Part shown: in pieces, positions 37,241-47,645 of the stretch
How positions within the stretch are numbered: position 1 is the stretch's first letter
Layout: the number at the start of each line of letters is the position of its first letter
DNA from: Chamaecyparis obtusa
Taxonomy: Eukaryota > Streptophyta > Pinopsida > Cupressales > Cupressaceae
Length of the DNA stretch: 64,000 nt
Direction: 5' to 3'
Assembly: GCA_027943335.1 (NCBI GenBank)
Contig: BSBK01001539.1
Location: 62,001 to 126,000 of the forward strand
Notes under the pieces: generated by a model
The model's input: only the letters and a program-made list of their open reading frames with translations
Database searches by the model: none
Told to the model about the DNA's origin: nothing
Position numbers and translations under genes: made by a program

Positions 37241-37303
37241 ATCTAACTTAGACTTCAGAAAATTCATGCTTTGATCTACTTTCATCTATCACTTCAGACT
37301 ATT

Positions 37304-37349
37304 CTTTGAATCAATGCGCTGTTCGTACATCAATTCAAAGAGGGGCAAA
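37304..37349 (+). promoter_or_regulatory. Hairpin and polypurine tract, element 2
   Basis: CTTTGAAT (37304-37311) pairs with ATTCAAAG (37333-37340), which runs into AGGGGCAAA and then the 3' LTR at 37350. Compared with elements 1 and 3, one base pair of the stem has changed on both sides (C-G to A-T). Confidence 0.8.
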
Positions 37350-38342
37350 TGTAATACCCCAAAATTGGCACCTATTTAATTTCATCAATTTTGGTGCATT
37401 ATCTCAATTTTACATCACCAAAGTCCTAGTTCCCTAGGCAATTTTCTCTCTCCTACCTGACTTAATTTGACTTGATGTCAATTGCAAAGACCATAAATTG
37501 CAATAATCAAACGCTAAATTAATTCCTAAAGTCTTAGACTTTATTAGCTAAATTATCTCTATGATACATTAATTTAATTGTAAAGTCCTATGTGCTTTAA
37601 ATTAAATTAAATCAAACCACCCCCTTTGGCTAATACACATAAAAAAGGAATTAATTAATTGCTTGTTATTTGAATGGACACCTTTTCTTGAATTAATAAT
37701 TTGAGATATTCGAAAGGTCCTCATGTGGCATTTTCCATTCTTTTAATAAAGTAATTCATGCTTATTTGTCCCAAAAGGGATATGAAGGGTCAGGAGTTTC
37801 GAATCAAGAAACTCTTCCTCCTCCTCTTGGCTCTTCTATTTATTTGGGCTCTTTTTCTTCATTAGGGAGAGCAATTTTTGAGAGCATCTACACTATAGGC
37901 ATTTTTTAGTCTCATTTGATTCATTGTTTTCAAAGCTCTTTTATTGCATTATCTAGTTTAATTTCTCATATTAGTGTAATTGCATTTCACATTTAGATTA
38001 AATTTTCTTACTTGTTCTTAGTCTAATATCATCTTTATTTCAAAATCAAATAAAAATCTGCATTTCATATTTCTTTCAAAGTTTTCTAGATTAATTGCAT
38101 TCATTCTTAGCTTAGTTTCATTTTGCTCATATTTTCTTTCAAATCCTCCATTGTTGAATTGGTCTCCTGGCTGTTGGCTCTCATTTTGAGAGTATTCAAA
38201 CACCCCATTCACATAGGAGGCAACAAGTCACCTCACCATGGAATTTGGATTGAGTTCTTCATACTCTCTCCCGAATTCTATCAAGTGAATAATGACCATG
38301 TTGTGTTGTGCCTGATTTAGAGGTCACATTCAGTCACATACA
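37350..38342 (+). repeat. 3' LTR of element 2
   Basis: Same length as the 5' LTR and about 98% identical by eye. Most differences lie in the last 200 bp. Confidence 0.95.
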
Positions 38343-39279
38343 CACATGTTTGGAGGTCTGAAGGAAACAAGAGAATTTGAAGAGTCATGAGTCTTAAGAT
38401 TGTACTTAATATAGCCAAGCTTCATTCAATGGTACATTCAAACATGAAACAAACCATTAAATGCATTTAAAATTTTGGTCTAATTCTGTAGACTGCTGAT
38501 GCAAAGCCCTCTACTATCACCTTAAATAGGCCAACTCAACTTGAGGATTCAACAAAAAACTTAAATGGAATACACCAAGAAGTACCAAATGATGAATGCT
38601 CAATTGTTGTAATGGCAAAGCAATATCAGAATTGTCCATATCTAGAACTTGATTTTTCTATAGTCCTAATGATTTTTCTTATTTCTTGAACATTGTTGAC
38701 ATACTTAAATGGAATACACAATACCAAATGATGAATGCTCAATTGTTGTAATGGCAAAGCATCAGAACCGTTCATTTCTAAAATTTGATTTTGTATAGTC
38801 TTAATTATTTTTCTATAGTCCTAATGATTTTAAAAATTGTTGACAAAGAGTGTTTCTTTTTTTTATTATAGTATAAATGATTTTTCTATAGTCGTAATGA
38901 TTTTTCTTATTTCTTGTCTTTTGTCCCTTTTTGATTTCCTATGTCTGTGCTTTGTGACAGGATTTTGTCACCTTCTTTTGATGGTATATTTCATTCACTC
39001 TATGTGGAATACTATTTTGTTCCCTATTTTATTTCAACTTGATATTTCTTTCATTTTTCATATACACAGAGACTACACATGTTGATAAAAAAATGAGCTA
39101 TTTGATTTAGGTTTACTTTTCATTATTGTAAATGGTTAATATTTCTGATGGTACTCCTTGGTGTATTCCATATATAAATAATCATATAAAAATAATAAAT
39201 GTAGTAATGATGGTGCGATGCATTATTGATATAGGCTCGATTGCTTGTCAATGTGCCAAACTATCAATGTGGTGGTGGG
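38343..39279. repeat. CACTA interior with 145-bp tandem repeat
   Basis: No gene. 38560-38704 and 38705-38830 repeat CTTAAATGGAATACAC followed by CAAATGATGAATGCTCAATT and then TTTTTCTATAGTCCTAATGA. Further copies of the last phrase follow to 38900. Confidence 0.6.
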
Positions 39280-40268
39280 TGTATGCACCCAAAAATGGTC
39301 GCCTAGACTTTGGGCCCCATTTATTTGATTTATCAACCCTGAATCATTTTGATCAATAATCAATATTTTCAACATTATCAATCTCTTGATCAAATCTTAA
39401 TTTCGATCATATATTGGATTTTTATCCTATGGGCTAACCATTTATCCTAAGTCTTTATTTAATTAAAAGGAATATTTCCTCCCCTTTCAATTAAATAAAA
39501 AGCCCCCACTTTTTCTCTTATCCTAAGTTGCACAAATAAAGCATTATTCCTATTTTATAAAAAGGGAAAAAGCACTTTTTGTCTCACATGAGGCTCAAAA
39601 GTCAACACTTCACTCTCATTGGAGGATGTTTGTGCACATGGATTGCTCCTCTTTCAAGCTCCACCGCTGATTAAGATCTTTTGCCTCTTAATCTCCATGG
39701 TCCATTCCTTTGCATTTCTTATAAAAGGAGAGCTCTCTCCTTCATTTGCATATCCTTGTTTTATGCTATTGTTATGCTGCAGGTTTTGGAGCTCTCTTTG
39801 AAGACACTCAAGCTTTGAAGCCTTGACATTCTTAGTTGCATTTCATAATAGTTTTGCTTTCATAGTTGCATTCATGGCATTCTTAGTGTAGATTTCCTTT
39901 TATGCAATCTCACATAGTCTAAATAGGAAGGATTTGTAATCCATTGCTATTTCCTTTCATAGATTAGATTTCTTTTCAAGCATTGCATTGTTATCATTTA
40001 GCTTAGCTTGCACATTCATACTAGTTGCATTTGCATTTCATTTCCATTTAGATTCTTGGAGATATTGGCATTGTTGCCCTTGTCTTCACTTGAATCTCTC
40101 ATTGGATGGTTGACTAGCAAGGTCACTTTCTTGTAGCTCTAGCTGAGAGCAAAACTCATAGTCCCTTGCAACTCCATGCATAGAGAGCTATGAGCCGATT
40201 TGTGAGGCCTCATCCTTGAGCAACCTTGCATGTAATGGTTCATAGAAGTGCATATTTTAGTGTGTACA
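39280..40268 (+). repeat. 5' LTR of element 3
   Basis: TGTATGCACCC to GTGTACA. It contains the cellular-looking open frame 39619-39801, which is not kept in the other LTR and is judged chance. Confidence 0.95.
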
Positions 40269-40272
40269 TTTC

Positions 40273-40290
40273 TGGCGCCCACCGTGGGGC
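40273..40290 (+). promoter_or_regulatory. Primer-binding-like site, element 3
   Basis: TGGCGCCCACCGTGGGGC, four bases after the LTR end. Confidence 0.7.
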
Positions 40291-40379
40291 TGAGTAGATT
40301 AGCTTTGTCCCTTTAATTCTGCATTTTCCGTCAATATTTTCGTCAATTTTTAGCTTCATTTTCAGTCTCTGAGTTTTTT

Positions 40380-40585
40380 TCTCAGAGTATCGCACGATAC
40401 TTCTCAGAAATATCGCGCGATATATCTCTGTATAGCGGTGCGATACTTCGCGCTTGCTAGAAATATCGCCTTCTTTGAAGAGAAATATCGCGCGATAGTT
40501 CGCCCCTAACAGACTATCGCTCGGCCTGCCTGGAGTATATCGCCCACTAGTACTGAGGTATATCGCCTGGCATAAGGCGAAATGG
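40380..40585 (+). repeat. Iterated ATATCGC motif with 12-bp palindromes
   Basis: About ten ATATCGC, TATCGC or GCGATA units in 200 bp. TATCGCGCGATA is a perfect palindrome at 40411-40422 and 40486-40497. Element 1 has the same region at 5920-6040 with many CpG sites lost. Confidence 0.8.
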
Positions 40586-40990
40586 TATCAAAATTTTAAG
40601 TGTGATATATCGTTGGAAAGGTCTTTCTAAGCCTAATCCAACCATGATGGTTTCATTTTCAGATTTTATCATTTGATCAGTTATTTTTGCAGATTATCTA
40701 ATTTTTCATGTACTAATCATTGGTAGATTTTGGATTTTGATTCTCCTAACTCTTGTTGGTCTAACAAGTTGTGGTTGTAGGTGCTCTCATTACTTGAAAT
40801 TTGTCAAAAGAACGCATGTCAAAGAGGGCTACTAATGGTTTTTGTAGGGCTGCCCAAGCATAAAAACAAAAAAAAAAATCTTGCTTGTTTATTTGCTTTC
40901 CTTTTAAGTGTGGCAAAGACTAGTTGTTTCATTTATTAGGCACTTAAGATCTTGTTGTAGGAATTCTTGGGTGGTAGGAGAAGTATGCTC

Positions 40991-41124
40991 TTCACCATTT
41001 TGGTGAATCAGAAAATCTTGACCCATCTTTGAATTTTGAAAACAAGAGGGTAAACGAACTTTGCTTGGTGTGTTTGGGAGAGATTCTTGAGATAGGGGAG
41101 TATGCTCTTCACCCTTGTGGTGAA
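40991..41124 (+). repeat. Twin leader hairpins, element 3
   Basis: TTCACC ATTTT GGTGAA at 40991-41007 and TTCACC CTTGT GGTGAA at 41108-41124, both after GTATGCTC. The spacing is 117 bp; element 1 has two hairpins 120 bp apart with stem TTTTCC/GGAAAA in the same context. Confidence 0.75.
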
Positions 41125-43284
41125 CCAAAAACCTTGAACCTCAAGAGTTGATCCACTTCTTTGTTTAGTTTAGGAATCCTTTAGCGGGCCTGCTCTTGAG
41201 CAATCAAGAGGAACGACTCAAGTGGGGACAACCTTGTCATCATTTTCCTTGGTGGCAAGTGATTCCAACTCACTATAATCTCAAGGCTATCAAGGACACC
41301 AAAAACCTTGATAGACATAACACTTGTCTTCGTTTGATGTGAGTAGCTCATGGGATTGCGACCATGAGGAAAACATTGAACAAGAATGCTTAAGGTACTC
41401 TTGAGGCCGCGAGGTCCTAGTCCTTTATGAGGAGCAAGAGGGGTGTTGTGAACGAAAATCCTTATTAAGAACCATTAGATAGAAGCCACCCTCTTTTAGC
41501 CGCTTATCTTCTTATTGCAAGGATTGATCCAAGTGGTTTACCCAGATCACCTTAAGATACTCACCATATGTGTCCCTTTGGTTGTGTCATTTTGACATTT
41601 CCATGACAAAGCCAACATCTCTTGTGGGTAACCACTTGGTGTGAGGCGAGGGGGCATCAAGTTGTGGGCTAAGTTGATGAGTAATGAGCCTTGTCTTGTA
41701 TTGAACATTTGCCTTGACCTTATTTGGCCTAGTCTGGAATTGGTCTTTGTCTTTGTCTAGGGGGCATAACTGTTAGCATGGGTCCTTTAGGTGCGTTTGT
41801 CTCTAGGGGCATTTCACAACAGGTGTTTTTCAACACCACCCCAAAATAGTGTTTTTTTTAACACTACCCTTGCGTCGAGTGTTTCTTAACACTTATCAGA
41901 TGTCTTGCCTATAGTCTAAGTATGATGTGATAGTGCTCATTAGCAGATATGATACTCAGAGTTTGACTCTATGACCAACACACATGCACTTAAACAATTA
42001 ACTCGCTGACGATATGGTGACTTTATTTTTTTGTGTGCTGTCTATGAGGATTTCTTTGATGAGTGGTCTCTCCCTGAGAAGTCTCCGATGATGCATAGCT
42101 AGAAGACTGAGGGTATGAGAACATGTTTTATTTCTTTATCTGATTGTGGGTATATTTTGTTAGTCCTAATTGTCATGAGCATTTATGCTGGTCTTACTTG
42201 ACACTATGGATTGACAAGGTATTATCCTTGACTGTTTTGCAAGTGCATGCTTCTAGTTATCTTGACTTTCATATGTCTTGATACAAGCATAATCTTGCCA
42301 TATCAAACTTAGGTAATCTCACTGCATTAGTCATCTTGACCTCCATGTCTTTGATGCCTAGGTGAGATTTCCACATTTCTATCTGATAAAGATCATATTC
42401 ATATCCACATAGTTACGCTAGTGTGCATTGTATGATCTTACGACGCTACCAATAACGCTCGATGATGATAATTAGATGTCTATAAGCGTTGTGACCTTGC
42501 AAGTCAACCACTTTCATAGTAGCTTGCATTCTTAGGTTCATCATAGTTTAGTTTTTGCATCTTGCATATGGAGAGAGCTCTCCTTTTTAGCATTTATGGA
42601 CTAGTTGGTCAACTGTGCTCATTTTTTGATTCTTCTTGATCATATCTTTCATTTCGGGTCTTTCATATCCAATCATTTTCTATCCATTTTCGGACTCAAA
42701 ATCGAAATCTGAGTCGCGTTTCCAAATTTTCCCTTTCTTTCAAGCAGTTGATTGACCTTTTGAGGCATAATTTGATTTCCGGTGGAATTTCTTCCTTCCA
42801 TGTCTTTCAAATTTTCTAGTCTTTCATTCGCGCTATTTCTAGTCTTCTATTTATATTCTTCTACTTCCTCACTGGGGCATGTTTCATTGCCTAATGGTTA
42901 ACCTATTTGACCCTTACATTCGATTATGACTTCCTTCTGATTTGATCAAATCTTTATCAATTTGCTGTTCTCCTCTCTATGATTTCGATTTCGACTCCGA
43001 GGGGGCAGTACTTATGGGATTCTCATCCCTGATTCTCTTGATTTTCCTGATTCAGACATCTTTTGTGAGCTTTTGCTCAAAATTTGAGATTCTTATCTCC
43101 CATTTTTTAGACTTGATTATTGCCTAGCAGCGACGGTGATAGTTTTGTCTAAAGCTTGATTTGCACCTAGCAGCGACGGTGTTGGTCTAAGCTTTTGTTT
43201 ATGTTTGTCCAGATGTGATCCCGAATCGACCTCATATCTGAGTTGTTTTGTGATCCCAAATCGATCTCACATTTCAACTTCATT
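41125..43284 (+). other. Non-coding interior of element 3, with tail hairpins
   Basis: I see no gene. Three hairpins lie at 41822-41837 (GGTGTT/AACACC), 41847-41866 (TAGTGTT/AACACTA) and 41878-41893 (AGTGTT/AACACT). Near 43124-43184, CCTAGCAGCGACGGTG occurs twice, and near 43215-43310 GATCCCRAATCGAYC-like phrases occur three times. Confidence 0.6.
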
Positions 43285-43337
43285 CTTTGACTACATGTGT
43301 TCCCAAATCGATCACACATTAGTCAAAGAGGGGCAAA
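43285..43337 (+). promoter_or_regulatory. Hairpin and polypurine tract, element 3
   Basis: CTTTGACT (43285-43292) pairs with AGTCAAAG (43321-43328), followed by AGGGGCAAA and the LTR at 43338. Confidence 0.78.
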
Positions 43338-44275
43338 TGTATGCACCCAAAAATGGTCGCCTAGACTTTAGGCCCCATTTATTCAATTTATCAATCCTGA
43401 ATCATTTCTATCAATAATCAATATTTTCAACAATATCAATTTCTTGATCAAATCCTAATTTCGATCATATATTGGATTTTTATCCTTGGGCTAACCATTT
43501 ATCCTAAGTCTTTATTTAATTAAAAGGAATATTTCCTCCCCTTTCAATTAAATAAAAAGCCCCCACTTTCCTCTTATCTTAAGTTGCACAAATAAAACAT
43601 TATTCTTATTTTATTAAAATGGAAAAAACATTTTTTGTCTTATATGGACATAAAGTCAACTCCTATTTTCTTATTGGAGGATACTTGTGCACATGGATTG
43701 CTCTTCTTTCAAGCTCCACCTTTGATTAAGACTTTTGCCTCTTAATCTCCATGGTCCATTTCCTCTCATTTCTTATAAAAGGAAAGCTCTCTCCTCCATT
43801 TTCATGTCATGTTTTTGAATACTAATCTTATGCTGCAGGAATTCTTGAAGACTTTTGGAGCTTTTGAAAATCTTATTGTTCTTAGTCTTTCATTCTTGCA
43901 TTTTAACTTCATTTCATAACTTAGTTTCCTTTGATGCAATAGATTTAACTCACATAGCTTAATAGGAGGAATTTGTAACACTTGTTCTTTCCATTTCATA
44001 GTTTAGTTGCATTGCATTTTCATTTCCATAGACTAGTTTGCATTGCATTTTCATAGTGATTCTTGAGGAGATTGGCACTCTTGCCCTTGTCCTCATTTGA
44101 ATCTCTCGTTGTGTGGTTGACTAGCAAGGTCACTTTCTTCTAGCTCTAGCTGAGAGCAAAACTCATAGTCCCTTGCAACTCCATGCATAGAGAGCTATGA
44201 GCCGATTTGTGAGGCCTCATCCTTGAGCAACCTTGCATGTAATGGTTCATAGAAGTGCATATTTTAGTGTGTACA
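43338..44275 (+). repeat. 3' LTR of element 3
   Basis: Matches 39280-40268 with more indels and substitutions than element 2's pair, so element 3 appears older than element 2. Confidence 0.95.
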
Positions 44276-44364
44276 GTGGGTAGTGTGTGTTGAAGACTTC
44301 ATAGACATAGAGAAACCCTGGACGACAATTTTGGTGCTGCCCAAATAGAAAAAAGGTTGCTAAT

Positions 44365-44634
44365 GTGTATATATTTAATGTTTCTAATGTAAATACTATT
44401 CATTATATTATAAGAACTAATGTAGATTGGGCATCACAGGGAAATAATGGTTGCAGATACTTTAGTTGGGTCGATGACAACTCATTTGCATCTATCCACC
44501 CTTCTCCACTTATCCGCAATGAAGGATTTGAGTGCAAAATGTGTCAGGCTAGGGCAAATTTTGAAATTATATTTTTACGATGCCTTCTCTATATTGTAAT
44601 CACATATCTTTGTTGCGACCATATGCAGAGATGA
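44365..44634 (+). pseudogene. Possible GRF-type zinc finger fragment
   Basis: A frame of 89 codons containing GNNGCRYFSWVDD, similar to the core of the GRF zinc finger (Cys, aromatic pair, Trp, Asp). The upstream Cys/Gly part is not readable, and a CKMC pair follows. It could be a captured host exon or chance. Confidence 0.3.
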
Positions 44635-44844
44635 ACTCAGGAATTAGTTAGTTTAGTATTTTCATATTGTAACTAATATTTTAATATGGATATGACGTAA
44701 CTTCTCTTTGCCTCAAGTGCGCATATATATGGTTTACATCATTTTTTAGAATAATTCTTCATGTTTATGGCTCAGGTGAGCCCCAATCTGCTATCAATCA
44801 CATGATTTAACATATAGTTTTTTCTTGGTTATTCCATTTGTTCC

Positions 44845-45165
44845 TTGACCTTTGAAGGCCATTTGGTAATTTCAACTACACCTAAGGATCCATCAGTAGT
44901 TGTGGAAAATAGGATTCATGTTGCAATGCCCAAGCTGAGAGATGGGAAAGAGAGGCAAGAAGAGTGGAAAGAAGATGATATTCCTGAGATCATGGATGGA
45001 CACAATGTTGCAGACTTTATTGATCCAGATATCTTGAAGAGGCTTGAAGAACTGGAGAGGGAAGAAGTAATTTGGATGGAAGCTAAGGGTGACGAGGATG
45101 ATGAGACGGGGGAAGATGAGATGGGCTTGCCAACATTTGCTGAATACAAGGTATCAAAATCATAG
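44845..45165 (+). pseudogene. NOG1: NOG1 (nucleolar GTP-binding protein 1) fragment, copy 1
   Basis: The frame contains [12 protein letters not shown], then [20 protein letters not shown] and [16 protein letters not shown]. This is the conserved region after the GTPase domain of NOG1, a 60S ribosome assembly factor of the nucleolus. The GTPase domain itself and the C-terminus are absent. The acidic tail ([16 protein letters not shown]) departs from the family. It lies inside the CACTA, right of element 3, and is partly duplicated at 46737. Confidence 0.8.
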
Positions 45166-45814
45166 GCTATAAGTATTAGAATATAAACTATTGTAAAAGG
45201 AAGAAACACATATGTATCATCATTTAATATAAAATATAAAAGTATCCCACGGACACAGAGTTTCTATTATAACAACCATCCTCTAATCCCATGGTGTCCT
45301 AGTATCAAGGTAAGAACAATTTACTTAATCCATCATATAAGTATCATCCTAAAGTTTAAATAGACATTGACTATGGATTAACTATCACTTTCAAGCTTGA
45401 GCGAGCCTTCATACCACACACCATTCATATATTTGTACGCAACGCTGATTTAGGCTGGAGGTAAACTACATGTGTCATGTAAACAACATGGTTGAATGCA
45501 ATCTCTTTTGCGCATTTTCAAGAGTTTTCCCACCAATAAAAGCGTAAATAACGCATTGAACGTAATCTACAAACACTGCGTGGTATGAAGTCTCACTGAA
45601 GTTTGAAGTTTGAAGTACAAGCATTCTCCCTTTATTCCAGTGAGGGATTGGAATGAGTTCATTTTGGATGCAAAGGAGAAAGGGGATACTCAAAGAGGAA
45701 TTACACCAAAAAATGAGAGAAGAAGGTATGCAATAGTATTAACTACTAGTAGAATGTAATAATGCACTAATTAGTGATCTTTATATCTATATCATGTAAC
45801 ATATTTCAAAGTTT

Positions 45815-46466
45815 TCATACGTTGTAGGACACATCAAAGGTAACAAAGGCCAGACTGCAAAAGATTTCACAATAGCTGAGAAACATAATTGTAGGCATCA
45901 TGGTCACAATTTTTTGGAGACAATGTAATTTAGTTGTATACCTAGACAATGGAAAGCAACTTTCACTCCTCCGATTCCAAGTTGACACTGCGGGATCCAA
46001 AGAGCATAGATAAGGAATAAATTTAGAGAGCAAAGGAGGGCCATAACGACCAAAATAATACAGGATGAACCTTAAGTTAAATGAGGCAACTGCAAACATT
46101 TTAATACATTTTTATTATTAAATAATGAAATTTGCATATACTAGTGTTCTAAGCCCCCTTTATCCAAATTTTATTATTTAATAATAAAATTCTATTAAAA
46201 TGTTTGCAATTGCCTCATTTAACTTAAGGTTTATCCTATATTATTTTTGTCATTATGGCCCCCCTCTGCTCTCTAAATTTATTCTTTATCTATGGTCTTG
46301 GGATCCTATAGTGTCAACTTGGAACCGGAGGAGCGGAAGTTTCTTTCCATCATCTACATATACCACTCAATTACGTTGTCACCAAAAAAATGTGACAATG
46401 ATGCCTAGAATTATGTTTCTCAGTTGTTGTGTCCCAGGACCCCTTATGACCCTTTACGACCTCTAA
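45815..46466. repeat. Large inverted repeat, arms about 250 bp
   Basis: 45860-46120 is the imperfect complement of about 46160-46420; the spacer is about 40-100 bp. The two arms give similar open frames on opposite strands (start MFAVASFNLRFILYYF and MFAIASFNLRFILYYF), which I read as the palindrome's effect and not as two genes. Confidence 0.8.
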
Positions 46467-46515
46467 GAACACATCTTAGAGGTCTTAAAATGTCGTAAAG
46501 GGTCATAAGAGGCTC
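46430..46515. repeat. Short stem next to the inverted repeat
   Basis: CTTATGACCCTTTACGAC pairs with GTCGTAAAGGGTCATAAG, and inside it CCTCTAAGA pairs with TCTTAGAGG. A relative lies at 47140-47230. Confidence 0.8.
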
Positions 46516-46620
46516 CTAGGAGGGGCCAGATGAGCTTCCACCTTCACGCGGTTGGCCCTGTTAAGTAGAGAATGTTAATTAAACTATTCTTGAAACAAAG
46601 AGAAGCTCAACAATTTAAGG
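46505..46620 (+). repeat. 110-bp repeat, copy 1 of 3
   Basis: GGGGCCAGATGAGCTTCCAC then GGTTGGCC and TTAAGTAGAGAATGTTAA. Copy 2 is at 47225-47340, copy 3 at about 48252-48345. Confidence 0.85.
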
Positions 46621-46736
46621 TCTCATTCCACAGACAAATTAAATTAGACTTACAAAGCCTCTTATTGTAGTTTGTAATAAGATTGATTTTCAACCACTAG
46701 AGACTAATCTACAAGCTTGAAGAAGCAGTATATTTT

Positions 46737-46885
46737 GGAAAATGAAGAGTGGAAAGAGGATGATATTCCTGAGATCATGGATGGACACAATGTTGCAAAC
46801 TTTATTGATCTAGATATCTTGTTGAGGCTTGAAGAACTGGAGAGGGAAGAAGGGCTTAATTTGGATGGCAACTAAGGGTGACGAG
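46737..46885 (+). pseudogene. NOG1: NOG1 fragment, copy 2
   Basis: Repeats the NOG1 block ([20 protein letters not shown], then LEELEREEG) with a few substitutions, then breaks at GTGACGAGGA and runs directly into sequence matching 45863 onward. So it is a segment duplication that lost about 766 bp. Confidence 0.8.
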
Positions 46886-47230
46886 GATTTCGCAATAGCT
46901 GACAAACATAATTGTAGGCATCATGGTCACATTTTTTTGGAGACAACATAATTGAGTTGTATACTTAGACAAAGTGCAACTTTTGCACCTCCGATTCCAA
47001 GTTGACACTGTAGGATGGAGAACAACTTGGAACCGGAGGTGCAGAAGTTTCTCTCCATCATCTGGGTATACCACTCAATTATGTTGTCTCCAAAAAAATG
47101 TGACCATGATTCCTACAATTATGTTTCTTAGCTGTTGTGTCCCAGGACCCCTTATGACCCTTTACAACCATTTACGATCCCTAAGAATACATCTTAGAGG
47201 TCTTAAAATGTTGTAAAGGGTCATAAGAGT
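46880..47230. repeat. Second inverted repeat, copy of the first
   Basis: 46885-46995 pairs with about 47025-47140, followed by the short stem and the 110-bp repeat. It has the same order as 45863-46620 with a shorter spacer. Confidence 0.75.
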
Positions 47231-47340
47231 CTCTTAGGAGGGGCCAGATGAGCTTCCACCTTCACGTGGTTGGCCTTGTTAAGTAGAGAATGTTAAACTA
47301 TTCTTGAAACAAAGAGAAGCTCAATAATTTAAGGTCTCAG
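47225..47340 (+). repeat. 110-bp repeat, copy 2 of 3
   Basis: Same unit as 46505-46620, with a 4-bp deletion after GAATGTTAA. Confidence 0.85.
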
Positions 47341-47487
47341 TACAAGCACTAGAATTGAGTTTTTTTGCACAGGCTAGGAAATTTTTGTATATCAACATGC
47401 AATAGAGTTTGGGAAAAAAACTCTATTGCATGTTGATATACAAAAATTTCCCAGTTGTGCCAAAAAACTCAATTCTAGTGCTTGTAC
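47340..47487. mobile_element. Near-perfect 148-bp hairpin, MITE-like
   Basis: The arms run from GTACAAGCACTAGAATTGAG to its complement, with a few bases of mismatch and a loop of about 6 near 47412. From 47346 the end reads CACTAGAATT, similar to a CACTA terminus. No target duplication was found. Confidence 0.75.
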
Positions 47488-47524
47488 AACATGACTGGTG
47501 CCAAAACAGGGCTCTCCCAATCAT

Positions 47525-47592
47525 TGACTGTGACCCGCTGGCAATAAGCAATAGAACGAGTGTGGACACCTGAAGATAAATATCAAATTTGG
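47525..47592 (+). repeat. 60-bp repeat shared with 51541-51602
   Basis: Both contain GACCCGCTGG, then AAGCAA and GTGTGGACACCTGAAGATAA. Confidence 0.8.
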
Positions 47593-47645
47593 GAAAAGCA
47601 CCTGCAACAACAAAGGCAATAGTTGTAGATACATATGAGGATATC

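Larger units (their letters stand above)
27677..38342 (+). mobile_element. Ty3/gypsy element 2, complete ends, non-autonomous
   Basis: The LTRs at 27677-28669 and 37350-38342 are both 993 bp and differ at about 16 places by eye. The 5 bp outside each end is CACAT, a perfect target duplication. Inside are a PBS-like site, a leader, a nearly open gag-protease-spacer-integrase-stub frame, two hairpin arrays, tandem repeats and a polypurine tract. No RT, RNase H or integrase core is present. It is the youngest-looking insertion in the window and shares its deleted layout with element 1. Confidence 0.95.
39280..44275 (+). mobile_element. Ty3/gypsy element 3, complete ends, no coding capacity
   Basis: The LTRs are 39280-40268 (989 bp) and 43338-44275 (938 bp). 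GTGGG lies directly outside both ends, a perfect 5-bp duplication. The 3.1-kb interior has a PBS-like site, palindromic ATATCGC motifs, the twin leader hairpins, three tail hairpins and a polypurine tract. It has no gag or pol motif in any frame. It is closest to element 1 in leader and tail. It is a LARD-like element that would need proteins from a relative. Confidence 0.93.

Noticed and set aside
36979..37251. Overlapping open frames on both strands
   Set aside because: A short tandem repeat without stops in several frames explains them.
45815..46466. Two similar proteins on opposite strands (MFAVASF and MFAIASF)
   Set aside because: They are the two arms of one inverted repeat. Similar frames on opposite strands are expected from the palindrome.
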